Assembly: GCF_001544875.2 (NCBI RefSeq)
Contig: NZ_FCOA02000025.1
Coordinates: forward strand, 1 to 64,000
Length of the DNA: 64,000 bases
Source: Caballeronia hypogeia
Lineage (GTDB): Bacteria > Pseudomonadota > Gammaproteobacteria > Burkholderiales > Burkholderiaceae
Direction of reading: 5' to 3'
This document shows positions 1 to 8,758 of the stretch, piece by piece. The stretch's first letter is position 1. Every line of letters starts with the position of its first letter. The position numbers and the translations under genes are program-made. A model generated the notes under the pieces. It made no database searches, had not been told where the DNA came from, and saw only the letters and a list, made by a program, of their open reading frames with translations.

Positions 1-48
1 CCGATGATAGTGCGGATTCCCGTGTGAAAGTAGGTAATCGTCAGGCTC
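1..48 (+). rRNA. rrf: 5S ribosomal RNA, 3' end only (truncated by window edge)
   Basis: The first ~48 bases match the 3' half of a betaproteobacterial 5S rRNA, including the GATGATAGTGCGGATT and GTAGGTAATCGTCAGGC segments near the 3' terminus. The 5' part lies outside the window, so this is the distal end of an rRNA operon. A strong hairpin terminator follows within 15 bases. The exact mature 3' end is approximate, because I judged it by resemblance to remembered 5S sequences. Confidence 0.85.
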
Positions 49-62
49 CTCATGCCGCAAAC

Positions 63-95
63 AAAAACCCCACCCCACAAAGGTGGGGTTTTTGC
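63..95 (+). terminator. Rho-independent terminator of the rRNA operon
   Basis: There is a perfect 12-bp inverted repeat, AAAAACCCCACC at 63-74 and GGTGGGGTTTTT at 82-93, with a 7-nt loop. It ends in a T run, so it can act in both directions. It directly follows the 5S 3' end and precedes the stop of the convergent M20 gene by about 70 bp. Confidence 0.9.
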
Positions 96-166
96 GTTTC
101 GACGCGAAATCTTCGCGTTCATCGTCCAGAGCAACAGCGGCGAGTCGCCCGCCGCTGTCTGTGGCA

Positions 167-1357
167 TCAACGCGCAAGGAATCGTTCTGCCAGTCTCACC
201 CAATACGACGATCCCACCGAAAGCAGGTCATCGTTGAAATCGTAGCTGGCGTTATGCAGCATGCATGGCCCGGCACCGTGGCCGTGCTCCCGATGTCCGC
301 CATCGCCGTTACCCAGAAACGCGTAGCATCCCGGCTTCTCCAGGAGCATGAACGAGAAATCCTCGGCTCCCATCGTCGGTTCGACAGATGCGTCGACCTT
401 GTCTTTACCCACGATTTCCGCCATCACTTCTGCCGCGAATTTCGCCTCCTCGGACGCGTTGATTGTCGGCGGATAATTTCTGTGGAAGTGCAGTTCCACC
501 TCGCAATCGTAGGCGGCAGCCGTCGCTTCGACGATCTTGCGCATGCGCGTTTCGATCAGATCGAGCGTTTCCACCGTGAATGTCCGCACGGTTCCACCGA
601 GCCACGCTTGATCGGGCACCACGTTCACCGCGTCGCCTGCATGAATCTGAGTGATTGAAAGCACCGCAGTATCAATCGGTTTCTTGTTGCGCGTGATGAT
701 GCTCTGAATTCCATTAGCAATCTGAACCGCCGTGAACACGGGGTCGCGCCCGTTATGCGGCAATGCGGCGTGCGAGCCTGTTCCGCGAATCGTCACGCGA
801 AACTCGTTGCTCGACGCCATGATCGGCCCCTCCGTCACGCCAAAATGACCGGCTGGCATACCAGGCCAATTATGGATTCCAAATACGGCATCCACCGGAA
901 ATCGCGAAAACAGCCCGTCCTCAATCATGGCCTTCGCCCCCGCGCCGCCTTCCTCAGCCGGTTGGAAGATGAAAACCACGGTTCCGTCGAACTTGCCGTG
1001 CTCGGCAAGATGCTTGGCGGCGCCCAGGAGCATGGCCGTGTGACCGTCATGGCCGCACGCGTGCATGCGACCGTCTTTGGTCGAGCGGTGCCCGAAGGTG
1101 TTCAGTTCCTGGATCGGCAGCGCGTCCATATCCGCGCGTAGTCCGATCGACGTCCTTCCGGAGCCCCGCTTCAGCACCCCCACGACTCCCGTTTTGCCCA
1201 ATCCGCGATGCACTTCTATTCCCCATTGCTCAAGGCTGTCGGCGACCAGTTTCGCCGTGCCGATCTCCTCGTAGCGCAATTCGGGATGGGCATGAATCGT
1301 TCGTCGAAGTGCTTTGATTTCGTCGTGTGATGCTTCGATTTCTGGGATCAGATTCAT
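167..1357 (-). CDS. M20 family metallo-amidohydrolase (hippurate hydrolase / N-acyl-amino-acid amidohydrolase type)
   Basis: Cytoplasmic M20D-type amidohydrolase that probably cleaves an N-acyl or N-benzoyl amino acid amide bond using a dinuclear metal centre. Visible motifs are HAHPELRYEE near the N-terminus, GLRADMDALPI, the metal site MHACGHDGHTAMLLG, the catalytic/metal Glu pair in FQPAEEGGAGA, and a late GAEDFSF motif. The protein is 396 aa, the usual size for the family. The frame is open to 1420, but I start at the ATG at 1357 (MNLIPEIEAS), which fits homologues and has a GAGAG sequence upstream. It is convergent with the rRNA operon and divergent from the molybdoenzyme gene. The substrate cannot be told from sequence; 'hippurate hydrolase' is the common family label. 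Confidence 0.88.
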   Translation of the reverse strand: MNLIPEIEASHDEIKALRRTIHAHPELRYEEIGTAKLVADSLEQWGIEVHRGLGKTGVVGVLKRGSGRTSIGLRADMDALPIQELNTFGHRSTKDGRMHACGHDGHTAMLLGAAKHLAEHGKFDGTVVFIFQPAEEGGAGAKAMIEDGLFSRFPVDAVFGIHNWPGMPAGHFGVTEGPIMASSNEFRVTIRGTGSHAALPHNGRDPVFTAVQIANGIQSIITRNKKPIDTAVLSITQIHAGDAVNVVPDQAWLGGTVRTFTVETLDLIETRMRKIVEATAAAYDCEVELHFHRNYPPTINASEEAKFAAEVMAEIVGKDKVDASVEPTMGAEDFSFMLLEKPGCYAFLGNGDGGHREHGHGAGPCMLHNASYDFNDDLLSVGSSYWVRLAERFLAR

Positions 1358-1522
1358 TTGAACCGCTCTCACGTTTGAATTCGGATTGCGCGCATTGATC
1401 TGCGCGCTTAACGGGTCCATTCTACGCCGCCACTATTTGCTTCATCGGACGGTCGGTCGCATTGCGGTCGTAATAGAATTCCTTCATTTGCCGCTTTTAA
1501 TCTCGCTTTACCGGACTTCCAG

Positions 1523-3604
1523 ATGAACGCTCCAGCCGAGTTCGCCCGAGCCGTATGCCCGCACGATTGCCCCGACACCTGCGCCTTACGCGTCACAGTA
1601 AAAGACGGCAAGGCGGTCAAAGTCAGCGGCGATCCCGATCATCCGCCGACGCAGGGCGTGCTGTGTACGAAAGTCAGCCGATACGCCGAGCGCACGCATC
1701 ACAAGGATCGCCTTCTTACACCGCTGCGGCGAGTCGGCCGAAAGGGCGAGGGACGATTCGAGCCGATCGGCTGGGACGAAGCGTTGAGCATCGCGGCCGA
1801 GCGCCTGACAGCAATCGCCCAGCGCGCGCCTGAGGCAATCGTTCCATACAGCTACGCCGGAACAATGGGCCTCGTGCAAGGCGAAAGCATTGCTGCGCGA
1901 TTCTTCAACGTGCTCGGCGCGTCGCGTCTGGAACGCACCATTTGCGCTGCGGCCGGCGCGGCAGGCCTTCGCTATACCTATGGCGCCAGTCTCGGCATGC
2001 ACGCCGAGTTCTACGAGGAAAGCGAGCTGATTCTGATCTGGGGCGCGAACCCGATCGCATCGAGCCTCCACTTCTGGACACGCGCTCAGGAAGCCAAGCG
2101 GCGCGGAGCGAAGCTGATTGCCATCGATCCCTACAGGTCGCTCACAGCGGAGAAGTGTCATCAGCATATCGCGCTGCGGCCGGGTACCGATGCCGCGCTC
2201 GCGCTCGGCATGATCGACGTGCTCATCCGCGAGAATCTCATCGACCGCGAATACGTGGCCGCGCATACGCTCGGTTTCGATGAACTCGCCGCGCGCGCGG
2301 CACAATACCCGCCGTCGCGCGTGGCGCAGATCTGCGGCATCGAAGAGCACGTGGTCGTCGAACTGGCGCGTGCGTTCGGCGCAACCAAAAAAGCGGCGAT
2401 TCGCCTCAACTACGGCATGCAACGGGTGCGCGGAGGCGGTAACGCGGTGCGCGCGATTGCCTGCCTGCCGTCGCTGACGGGAGCGTGGCGGGAACGCGCG
2501 GGCGGCCTTCTGTTGTCGTCGTCCGGCTGGACGCCGGTTGACAACAGCGCGCTCGAACGTCCGGACCTGTTGCCCGAGTGGCCTTCGAAGCTACCGCGCG
2601 CGATCAACATGAACGCGATCGGCGACGCGTTGCTGCACCCGGGCGACGCAGCCTTCGGGCCGAAGGTCGAAGCGCTGATCGTCTACAACTCGAACCCGGT
2701 CGCGGTCGCGCCCGACTCCGCAAAAGTGGCGGCTGGTTTCGCACGCGAGGATCTGTTCACGATCGTGCTGGAACATTTCCAGACGGACACGGCCGATTAT
2801 GCCGATCTGATTTTTCCCGCGACCACGCAGCTTGAACATCTCGACGTGCACAAGTCGTACGGACATACGCACGTGATGGCGAACCTGCCCGCTATCCCGC
2901 CCGTCGGCGAGTCGCGTCCGAACACGGAAATCTTTCGCGGTCTCGCGCGCGCCATGGGACTGGCGAAGCCGGCGCTTTATGAGACTGACGAGCAAATCGC
3001 GGCGAGAGCATTCCGCTGGGACGATCGTGTCCTGGAAGGCCAGAACTGGGACGCGTTGAAGTCCAGCGGCTGGCTGAAGCTACAGATCGCCGAGGCGCCG
3101 TTGGCCGAGGGCGCGTTCCGCACGCCGTCGGGCAAGTGCGAGTTCTATAGCGAACGGCTGAAACGTGAAGGGCTCGATCCGCTGCCCGATTATCTGCCGC
3201 CCTACGAGTCCGCGGACGGTTCGCCTGAACTCGCCGCGCGTTATCCGCTCGCAATGATCTCGCCACCTGCCCGCAATTTTCTGAACAGCAGCTTCGTGAA
3301 CATCGAAAGCCTGCGTGCGGCGGAGCGCGAGCCTTATCTGGATATCCACCCCGTCGACGCCCACGCGCGCGGCCTGACGGACGGCGCGCAAGTGCGCATC
3401 TTCAACGATCGGGGTTCGATGCAGGCGCGCGCCCGCGTGACCGAGCGCGCGCGCGAAGGCGTTGTCGTCGGTTTGTCAATTTGGTGGAAAAAGTTGTCCC
3501 CCGATGGCTGTAATGCCAATCAAGTTACGAGCCAGGCATTGACCGATCTGGGGGGATCGGCGACGTTCTACGATTGCCTGGTTGAAGTGGAGCAGATGCA
3601 TTGA
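1523..3604 (+). CDS. Molybdopterin (bis-MGD) oxidoreductase with N-terminal [4Fe-4S] motif
   Basis: Member of the DMSO-reductase / formate-dehydrogenase-like superfamily, 693 aa. The N-terminus carries a CxxxCxxxC...C iron-sulfur motif (C12, C16, C20, C48), followed by the molybdopterin oxidoreductase domain and a C-terminal molydopterin dinucleotide-binding domain (about 570-690). There is no Tat or Sec signal, so it is predicted to be cytoplasmic. I see no partner iron-sulfur, cytochrome or diaphorase subunit beside it, and the electron partner and substrate are unknown. A Cys in the segment ERTICAAAG near residue 140 is a candidate molybdenum ligand, but that is inference. The start ATG at 1523 lies just upstream of the iron-sulfur motif, as is usual for such proteins. 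Confidence 0.88.
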   Translation: MNAPAEFARAVCPHDCPDTCALRVTVKDGKAVKVSGDPDHPPTQGVLCTKVSRYAERTHHKDRLLTPLRRVGRKGEGRFEPIGWDEALSIAAERLTAIAQRAPEAIVPYSYAGTMGLVQGESIAARFFNVLGASRLERTICAAAGAAGLRYTYGASLGMHAEFYEESELILIWGANPIASSLHFWTRAQEAKRRGAKLIAIDPYRSLTAEKCHQHIALRPGTDAALALGMIDVLIRENLIDREYVAAHTLGFDELAARAAQYPPSRVAQICGIEEHVVVELARAFGATKKAAIRLNYGMQRVRGGGNAVRAIACLPSLTGAWRERAGGLLLSSSGWTPVDNSALERPDLLPEWPSKLPRAINMNAIGDALLHPGDAAFGPKVEALIVYNSNPVAVAPDSAKVAAGFAREDLFTIVLEHFQTDTADYADLIFPATTQLEHLDVHKSYGHTHVMANLPAIPPVGESRPNTEIFRGLARAMGLAKPALYETDEQIAARAFRWDDRVLEGQNWDALKSSGWLKLQIAEAPLAEGAFRTPSGKCEFYSERLKREGLDPLPDYLPPYESADGSPELAARYPLAMISPPARNFLNSSFVNIESLRAAEREPYLDIHPVDAHARGLTDGAQVRIFNDRGSMQARARVTERAREGVVVGLSIWWKKLSPDGCNANQVTSQALTDLGGSATFYDCLVEVEQMH

Positions 3605-3732
3605 AGTGCTTTGAAATAGCGGACCCGCGCGGGTCTGGTGTATGGCGTCTAACCCGGTTGCCGGAGACCTGCCGAAAGGCTAGCATCTCGTTTCCGCACG
3701 ACCATTCTAAAATTATATAAAGGAGACGCCGT

Positions 3733-5406
3733 ATGGAGAAACCTTGGCTGAAGTCTTACCCGGCCGGCGTGCCTGCGGAAATCGATACCTCGGCATATCG
3801 CTCGGTTTCCGAGCTGCTTGAGGACAGCTTCCGCGAAAATCGCGAGCGTCGCGCGTTTCTGTGCATGGGACAGGCGATCACGTATGGCGAGCTCGACGCG
3901 ATGTCGGTGAAGCTCGCCGCGTATTTCCAGCAGAAGGGTCTGAAGCCCGGCGCGCGTGTCGCGTTGATGATGCCCAACGTCCTGCAATATCCGATCGCGA
4001 TCGCGGCGGTGCTGCGCGCGGGCTACGTCGTCGTGAACGTCAATCCGCTCTATACACCGCGTGAGCTCGAGCATCAGCTCAAGGACAGCGGGGCGGAAGC
4101 CATCGTCATTCTGGAGAACTTCGCCTGCACGCTCGAGGCCGTGGTGAAAAACACCGCGATCAGACATGTGGTCGTCGCCGCCATGGGCGATCTCATGGGC
4201 CTGAAGGGATTGCTGGTCAATTTCGTCGTGCGCCGCGTGAAGAAGATGGTGCCCGAATGGAGTCTGCCGGGCAGTATCCGCTTCAACGACGCCCTTGCCG
4301 AAGGCGGCCGCGGCAAGCTCGCGCCCGTCACCCAGAAGCCCGATGACGTCGCTTTTCTGCAGTACACGGGCGGCACGACCGGAGTCGCGAAGGGCGCGAC
4401 GCTCACGCATCGCAATGTGATCGCGAACACGCTGCAGTCGGAAGTCTGGCTGAACCCGGCCCGCAAGCGCCGCCCCGATATCGACCAGTTCGTGTCTGTC
4501 GTGGCGCTGCCGCTGTATCACATCTTCGCGCTCACCGTGTGCGGCATGCTGACGATCCGGACCGGCGGTCTCGGCGTGCTGATCCCGAATCCGCGCGACA
4601 TCGCGGGCACGATCAAGGAGCTGCAGGGCATTCCCATCAACACGTTTCCCGCCGTCAACACGCTCTATAACGCGCTGCTTAATCACCCCGACTTCGACAA
4701 GCTCGATTTCTCCAAGCTCATCGCGGCGAACGGCGGCGGTATGGCGGTGCAGGAAGCCGTCGCAAAACGCTGGTTCGCGGCAACCGGCGTGCCGATCGTG
4801 GAAGGCTACGGCCTGTCCGAGACTTCGCCCTGCGTGACCTGCAATCCGGTGACGGCCACGGAGTACACCGGCACCATCGGGCTGCCGCTGCCGTCGACCG
4901 AAATTTCCATCCGCGACGACGACAACAACGAGGTCCCGCTCGGCCAGGCCGGCGAGATCTGCATTCGCGGACCGCAGGTGATGGCGGGCTACTGGAATCG
5001 CCCCGAAGAAACCGCGAAGGTGATGACCGCCGACGGCTTCTTCCGTTCGGGCGATGTCGGGGTGCTGGACGAGCGTGGTTTCGTGAAGATCGTCGATCGA
5101 AAGAAGGACATGATTCTGGTGTCGGGCTTCAACGTGTATCCGAACGAGATCGAGGATGTCGTGGCGATGCTGCCCGGCGTGTTCGAAGTCGCGGCGGTCG
5201 GCGTGAAGGATCAGAACTCGGGCGAAGCGGTGAAGCTCTTCATCGTGCGGCGAGACCAGAGTCTGACCGAAGCCGACGTGATGGCTTTCTGCAAGGAGCG
5301 GCTTACCGGCTACAAGCGTCCGCGCATGATTGAGTTCCGCAATGACCTGCCGAAAAGCAACGTCGGCAAGATTCTGCGACGCGAATTACGCGACGGCGCA
5401 GCGTAG
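3733..5406 (+). CDS. fadD: Long-chain fatty acid--CoA ligase
   Basis: ATP-dependent acyl-CoA synthetase of the ANL superfamily, 557 aa, which activates fatty acids for beta-oxidation or lipid synthesis at the inner membrane. The P-loop-like AMP-binding motif YTGGTTGVAKGA is at 211-222. The YGLSETSP adenylate motif lies mid-protein, and a DRKKDMILVSGFNVYPNEIE fatty-acyl signature precedes the C-terminal lid, which ends in the catalytic-Lys segment KSNVGKILRRELR. Length and motifs match FadD of proteobacteria. The start ATG has a strong AAGGAG site 7-8 nt upstream. The gene is monocistronic, with a clean terminator 20 bp after the stop. Confidence 0.94.
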   Translation: MEKPWLKSYPAGVPAEIDTSAYRSVSELLEDSFRENRERRAFLCMGQAITYGELDAMSVKLAAYFQQKGLKPGARVALMMPNVLQYPIAIAAVLRAGYVVVNVNPLYTPRELEHQLKDSGAEAIVILENFACTLEAVVKNTAIRHVVVAAMGDLMGLKGLLVNFVVRRVKKMVPEWSLPGSIRFNDALAEGGRGKLAPVTQKPDDVAFLQYTGGTTGVAKGATLTHRNVIANTLQSEVWLNPARKRRPDIDQFVSVVALPLYHIFALTVCGMLTIRTGGLGVLIPNPRDIAGTIKELQGIPINTFPAVNTLYNALLNHPDFDKLDFSKLIAANGGGMAVQEAVAKRWFAATGVPIVEGYGLSETSPCVTCNPVTATEYTGTIGLPLPSTEISIRDDDNNEVPLGQAGEICIRGPQVMAGYWNRPEETAKVMTADGFFRSGDVGVLDERGFVKIVDRKKDMILVSGFNVYPNEIEDVVAMLPGVFEVAAVGVKDQNSGEAVKLFIVRRDQSLTEADVMAFCKERLTGYKRPRMIEFRNDLPKSNVGKILRRELRDGAA

Positions 5407-5427
5407 CCTTCGCTCTTTTTCAGACAA

Positions 5428-5464
5428 AACGCCTTCGTGCCGAGAGACACGAAGGCGTTTTTGT
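5428..5464 (+). terminator. Rho-independent terminator after fadD
   Basis: The 12-bp perfect stem AACGCCTTCGTG (5428-5439) and CACGAAGGCGTT (5448-5459) with an 8-nt loop is followed by TTTTTG. It lies 22 bp downstream of the fadD stop and faces the convergent porin gene. Confidence 0.9.
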
Positions 5465-5503
5465 TGGCCGCTCACCACAAGTTGAACCGTCTCGCGCCGC
5501 GGG

Positions 5504-5533
5504 CATGAAAAAAAGGCGCCCGAAGGCGCCTTT
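5504..5533 (-). terminator. Rho-independent terminator after the porin gene
   Basis: Read on the minus strand, the stem AAAGGCGCC / GGCGCCTTT (5525-5533 and 5512-5520) closes on a TTCG tetraloop and is followed by a run of T. It starts 29 bp beyond the porin stop codon. Confidence 0.9.
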
Positions 5534-5561
5534 CAGTTGGTACCGCTTCGTTACGACCTTA

Positions 5562-6737
5562 TTAGAACTTGTGACGGATGCCGACCACAGCAGCAACCTG
5601 GTTCGACGTCGACGACGGCGACAGGCCGTTGATGTTCGCGACTGCCGGACGGTTCGTCGAGTCCGTGCCGCTTGCATGCTGGTACACGCCGTCGATATAC
5701 ACGTCCGTGCGCTTCGACAGGAAGTAGTCCGCGCCGAGCATTGCCTGATGGTACTTGGCGTCGGTCAGGCCGTAACCCTTCGTGTAGTCATATGCCACGC
5801 CCAGCAACAGAGCCGGCGTCAGCTGATACTTGAAGTTGATTTCGGCGTTGTGGAACTTGCCCGAGCCGCTCGTGAAGCCCGCCGGATTCAGGCCAGCGCC
5901 TGCTTCGTTGTTGACGTCCTTGAACATCGTGTTGCTGTACGTCGCGCCGATGGTCGCTGCGCCAAACGTGTACGCACCGCCAGCCGAGATCACTTGCAGC
6001 GTCTTGGCCGAAGCGAAGCCTGAGGTCACGCGGCTCGTGAAGTTCGAAGCCGAAGGCGTCGTGGTCGCGGTGCGCGAGGTCGCGTTGTTGCCGTAGAACG
6101 AGTAGTTCGGGTCCTTGACGTTCAAGTAGCCCGCGCCCAACTGCAGGGGACCTTGTGCGTAGCCCAAGCCCACCGACCAGATCTGGTTGCGGTTGAACTG
6201 GCCAGCCTGGCCGCCGAGGCTGTACAGGCCGCCGAACGTGAAGCCTGCGTAGTTCGCGCTCGTGTACTTGACCGCGTTGTTCACGCGATTCGTGTTGTTC
6301 ATGTTGTCCAGGTCGCCCGGGTGCGCGCCGAAGTACGACGCCCACTGGCTACCGACTTCGAATGCGCCCGTGTAGTCAACCACGGAGTCGTACTGGCGAC
6401 CCAGGGTAACCGTGCCGTATTGCGCCGTCGACAGACCGACATATGCTTGACGGCCGAACATGTCGCCGCCCTGGCCCAGTTGGCCGTTGAACACGTTGAA
6501 GCCGTTTTCCAACACGAAGATGGCCTTCAGACCGCCACCGAGGTCTTCCGTGCCGCGCAGGCCCCAACGGCTGCCTTGCAGGTTGCCGCTGTTCATCGAG
6601 TACAGCTTTTGGCCGTTGCTGTTGTTGTTGTATGCGAAGCCTGCGTCGACGATGCCATACAGCGTCACGCTGCTCTGCGCATGTGCGGCACCTGCGAAAG
6701 CGCCCAATGCGGCGAGAGCGAGAAGCGACTTTTTCAT
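5562..6737 (-). CDS. Gram-negative trimeric porin (OmpC/Omp32-like, Burkholderiales type)
   Basis: Outer-membrane 16-stranded beta-barrel porin for diffusion of small hydrophilic solutes, 391 aa. The first 20 residues (MKKSLLALAALGAFAGAAHA) are a textbook Sec signal peptide with AxA cleavage before QSSVTLYG. That mature N-terminus, the GSRWGLRGTEDLGGGLKAIF segment and the C-terminal HKF with terminal Phe are typical of Burkholderiales porins. The frame runs upstream to 6866, but the ATG at 6737 is preceded by a TGGAGA ribosome site and begins exactly at the signal peptide. The gene is monocistronic, with its own terminator. Burkholderia genomes carry many paralogues, so no specific gene name is given. 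Confidence 0.95.
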   Translation of the reverse strand: MKKSLLALAALGAFAGAAHAQSSVTLYGIVDAGFAYNNNSNGQKLYSMNSGNLQGSRWGLRGTEDLGGGLKAIFVLENGFNVFNGQLGQGGDMFGRQAYVGLSTAQYGTVTLGRQYDSVVDYTGAFEVGSQWASYFGAHPGDLDNMNNTNRVNNAVKYTSANYAGFTFGGLYSLGGQAGQFNRNQIWSVGLGYAQGPLQLGAGYLNVKDPNYSFYGNNATSRTATTTPSASNFTSRVTSGFASAKTLQVISAGGAYTFGAATIGATYSNTMFKDVNNEAGAGLNPAGFTSGSGKFHNAEINFKYQLTPALLLGVAYDYTKGYGLTDAKYHQAMLGADYFLSKRTDVYIDGVYQHASGTDSTNRPAVANINGLSPSSTSNQVAAVVGIRHKF

Positions 6738-7221
6738 TGAATAGATCTCCAGGGAGTGTTTGCGACTGTTTGGCAAGGCCACTGTTCTAGCGCCAGTGTG
6801 TTGACGGTCCCTGCCGGGCTTCTTAACGAAGTTGCCACGTAATGTAACAAAGAGAGTTTGGAGCACAAAGAAAAAGGGGGCGGCCCGCCGGACTCATGTG
6901 ACGTTTACGCAACAGGCGCTAAGATCTTGGTTTGGCAGGATTTTCGCGACCCGTGTTTGCCCTAATTACGAAAAACGGCGTCATCGAACGGTCGATCTGC
7001 TGCGGTGCGCTGGAAACGAACGTCCAGCTTTGGCGGCGACGAAGCCGTTGGCGCGGCATGGCATCGGCGCCAATCGATGTGCGCTAAAATCCGCGTTTTC
7101 CGCCGCTTGCCGCCGCGTGACCGGCGAGCTGAACAGGTGCATCGGAGCACGTCGATTGCTGCACGCGTACCAATCGCGTACCAATCGTTCGGGCGACGGA
7201 CACACGAAGAGAGGTGAGAAC
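6738..7221. other. Divergent intergenic region between porin and coq7
   Basis: This 484-bp region holds the leaders of two divergent genes. On the porin strand there is TTGTTA (6850-6845) with a poor -10 candidate (TTAAGA) about 18 nt on. I do not consider it convincing. I see no RNA gene, repeat or conserved small ORF. The frame that extends coq7 upstream to 6832 lacks any family similarity and is treated as untranslated. Confidence 0.4.
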
Positions 7222-7878
7222 ATGACGCTCGATGAAGTCATCAGCGAGTTCGATCGCGGTCTGCGTTCCATGACCGGCGTGAGCCGCATGTCGCGCCCCA
7301 TTCCGGAATCGACGGCATCGGCGTTCAGCGCCGAAAGCGATGCCCTTGCGGACGAGTCGCAACTCACGGAGAAAGAGCGCGCGCACTCCGCCGGACTGAT
7401 GCGAGTGAACCACGTCGGCGAGGTTTGTGCGCAGGCGCTTTATCAGGCTCAAAAACTGGCCACCGATTCGCCCGAACTCAAGGCGAGCTTCGAGCAGGCC
7501 GCGCGCGAAGAGGAAGATCATCTCGCGTGGACTTCCCGGCGTCTGCAGGATCTCGAATCGCGCCCGAGCCTGCTGAATCCGCTCTGGTATGCGGGTGCGC
7601 TCGCGATCGGTTTCGTGGCGGGGCGCTTCGGCGATCGCGCGAGTCTCGGCTTCATGGCCGAAACCGAGCGCCAGGTCGAGCAGCATCTCGATGGTCACAT
7701 GAAGACCTTGCCCGCGAACGATCACGCGTCGCGCGCGATCGTCGAACAGATGCGGCTCGACGAGAGCGCGCATGCCGCGGCGGCCATCGGCGCGGGCGCG
7801 GGCGAAGTGCCGTTCCCGGTGCGTGCGCTGATGCGCGCGGCGTCGAAGGTCATGACGCGCACCGCTTACTATATATAG
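7222..7878 (+). CDS. coq7: 2-polyprenyl-3-methyl-6-methoxy-1,4-benzoquinol hydroxylase (ubiquinone C6 hydroxylation)
   Basis: Di-iron carboxylate monooxygenase that performs the last hydroxylation in ubiquinone synthesis. At 218 aa it matches the Coq7 family of betaproteobacteria. Iron-binding motifs are visible in order: RVNHVGEVCAQALYQAQ, the REEEDHLAW helix, ETERQVEQHLDGH and a final DESAHA motif. The start ATG at 7222 (MTLDEVISEFDRGL) has a GAGAGGTGAG ribosome site; the upstream extension of the frame is not conserved. In organisms without the flavin enzyme UbiF, Coq7 does this step. It is functionally linked to ispB further along the window, which makes the isoprenoid tail. The protein is probably peripheral on the inner membrane. 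Confidence 0.94.
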   Translation: MTLDEVISEFDRGLRSMTGVSRMSRPIPESTASAFSAESDALADESQLTEKERAHSAGLMRVNHVGEVCAQALYQAQKLATDSPELKASFEQAAREEEDHLAWTSRRLQDLESRPSLLNPLWYAGALAIGFVAGRFGDRASLGFMAETERQVEQHLDGHMKTLPANDHASRAIVEQMRLDESAHAAAAIGAGAGEVPFPVRALMRAASKVMTRTAYYI

Positions 7879-8129
7879 TGATTCGTCACGTCCTGGCCGA
7901 TCAATCCAGGTTGGCCGGGAATCCCTGCAGTCTTATCCCACCACAGGCATGAATCGGCCAAAAACACCGTTACATTTCCCTCGTTTCGGCAGCTGATTTC
8001 ACGTACTACCTTCACATCACGCACTAGCTCTCTAATTCATAACGGTTTTCTCTTTTCCCATCACTTCAAGCTCCTTCGCTAAGTCCTTGTTCTAGCGAAT
8101 AAAAACCACTCGAAAAGAAGACGCGCGTC

Positions 8130-8158
8130 TTGACCGAGGAAATGCGTTCCTCTAAAGT
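8130..8158 (+). promoter_or_regulatory. Promoter of the mra/dcw cluster (Pmra)
   Basis: A TTGACC -35 box (8130-8135) and a TAAAGT -10 box (8153-8158) are separated by exactly 17 nt. The site lies about 155 bp upstream of the mraZ start codon. Nothing else in the 435-bp coq7-mraZ gap is as promoter-like. The -10 box overlaps the first MraZ-type repeat. Confidence 0.75.
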
Positions 8159-8185
8159 GGGAGACAGTGTGAGAAAGTGGTCTTT
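8156..8185 (+). promoter_or_regulatory. MraZ operator: three 10-bp direct repeats
   Basis: Three consecutive 10-mers share the start AGTG: AGTGGGAGAC (8156-8165), AGTGTGAGAA (8166-8175) and AGTGGTCTTT (8176-8185). MraZ proteins are known to bind direct repeats of a TGGG(A/N)-type box at 10-bp spacing upstream of their own operon. The repeats begin inside the -10 box and run over the expected transcription start, a geometry that suits autorepression. The third repeat is the most degenerate. Confidence 0.78.
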
Positions 8186-8313
8186 TGTGTGATTCAGAGC
8201 CCATTTTCGAGCAAAAGTGGAGGGGGACGGGCGCGACGGTGGGCAACCGCCGCTGTGCATGGGGCCACGGCAAGCGCTGAAGCGCTGGCATTGGCCGCAA
8301 CGGGGAGAAGCGA

Positions 8314-8742
8314 GTGTTCCAAGGGGCGTCGGCGCTGACGCTCGATGCGAAGGGGCGGATGTCGATTCCGTCGCGCTATCGGGAGGCGCTGCAAGGGCAG
8401 GCAGAAAGCCGGGTGACGCTCACGAAGAGCCCGGATGGATGCCTGTTGCTTTTTCCCCGCCCCGAGTGGGAAGTCTTTCGCGCGAAGGTCGCCGCGCTTC
8501 CTATGGAAGCCATGTGGTGGCGGCGCATTTTTCTCGGTAATGCAATGGATGTCGAACTCGACGGCAACGGGCGCGTGCTGGTCTCGCCCGAGCTGCGCGC
8601 TGCCGCGTCGCTGGAAAAGGACGTGACGCTTCTGGGCATGGGCGCGCACTTCGAGTTGTGGGATGCGCAGACCTACGCGGCGAAGGAAGCTGCGGCGATG
8701 GCGCAAGGCATGCCCGAAGCGCTGAAGAACTTTACTTTCTGA
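8314..8742 (+). CDS. mraZ: Transcriptional regulator MraZ
   Basis: AbrB-fold DNA-binding protein, first gene of the division/cell-wall cluster, 142 aa. It has two tandem SpoVT/AbrB-like halves: FQGASALTLDAKGRMSIPSRYR at the N-terminus, and a second copy around GNAMDVELDGNGRVLVSPELR. The family forms a ring-shaped oligomer and represses its own operon. The start is a GTG at 8314 preceded by GGGGAGAAG. It lies 16 bp upstream of rsmH and is presumably cotranscribed with all 14 following genes. The operator described at 8156-8185 is its likely target. Confidence 0.95.
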   Translation: MFQGASALTLDAKGRMSIPSRYREALQGQAESRVTLTKSPDGCLLLFPRPEWEVFRAKVAALPMEAMWWRRIFLGNAMDVELDGNGRVLVSPELRAAASLEKDVTLLGMGAHFELWDAQTYAAKEAAAMAQGMPEALKNFTF

Positions 8743-8758
8743 CGCGGCGCTCAAGGAC

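Noticed and set aside
3622..3635. Perfect palindrome GACCCGCGCGGGTC after the molybdoenzyme gene
   Set aside because: It is not followed by a T run, so I do not call a terminator; such GC palindromes are expected by chance in this composition.
6832..7221. N-terminal extension of Coq7 to 348 residues
   Set aside because: The added 130 residues are Arg/Cys-rich, not conserved, and precede a good ribosome site and start at 7222.
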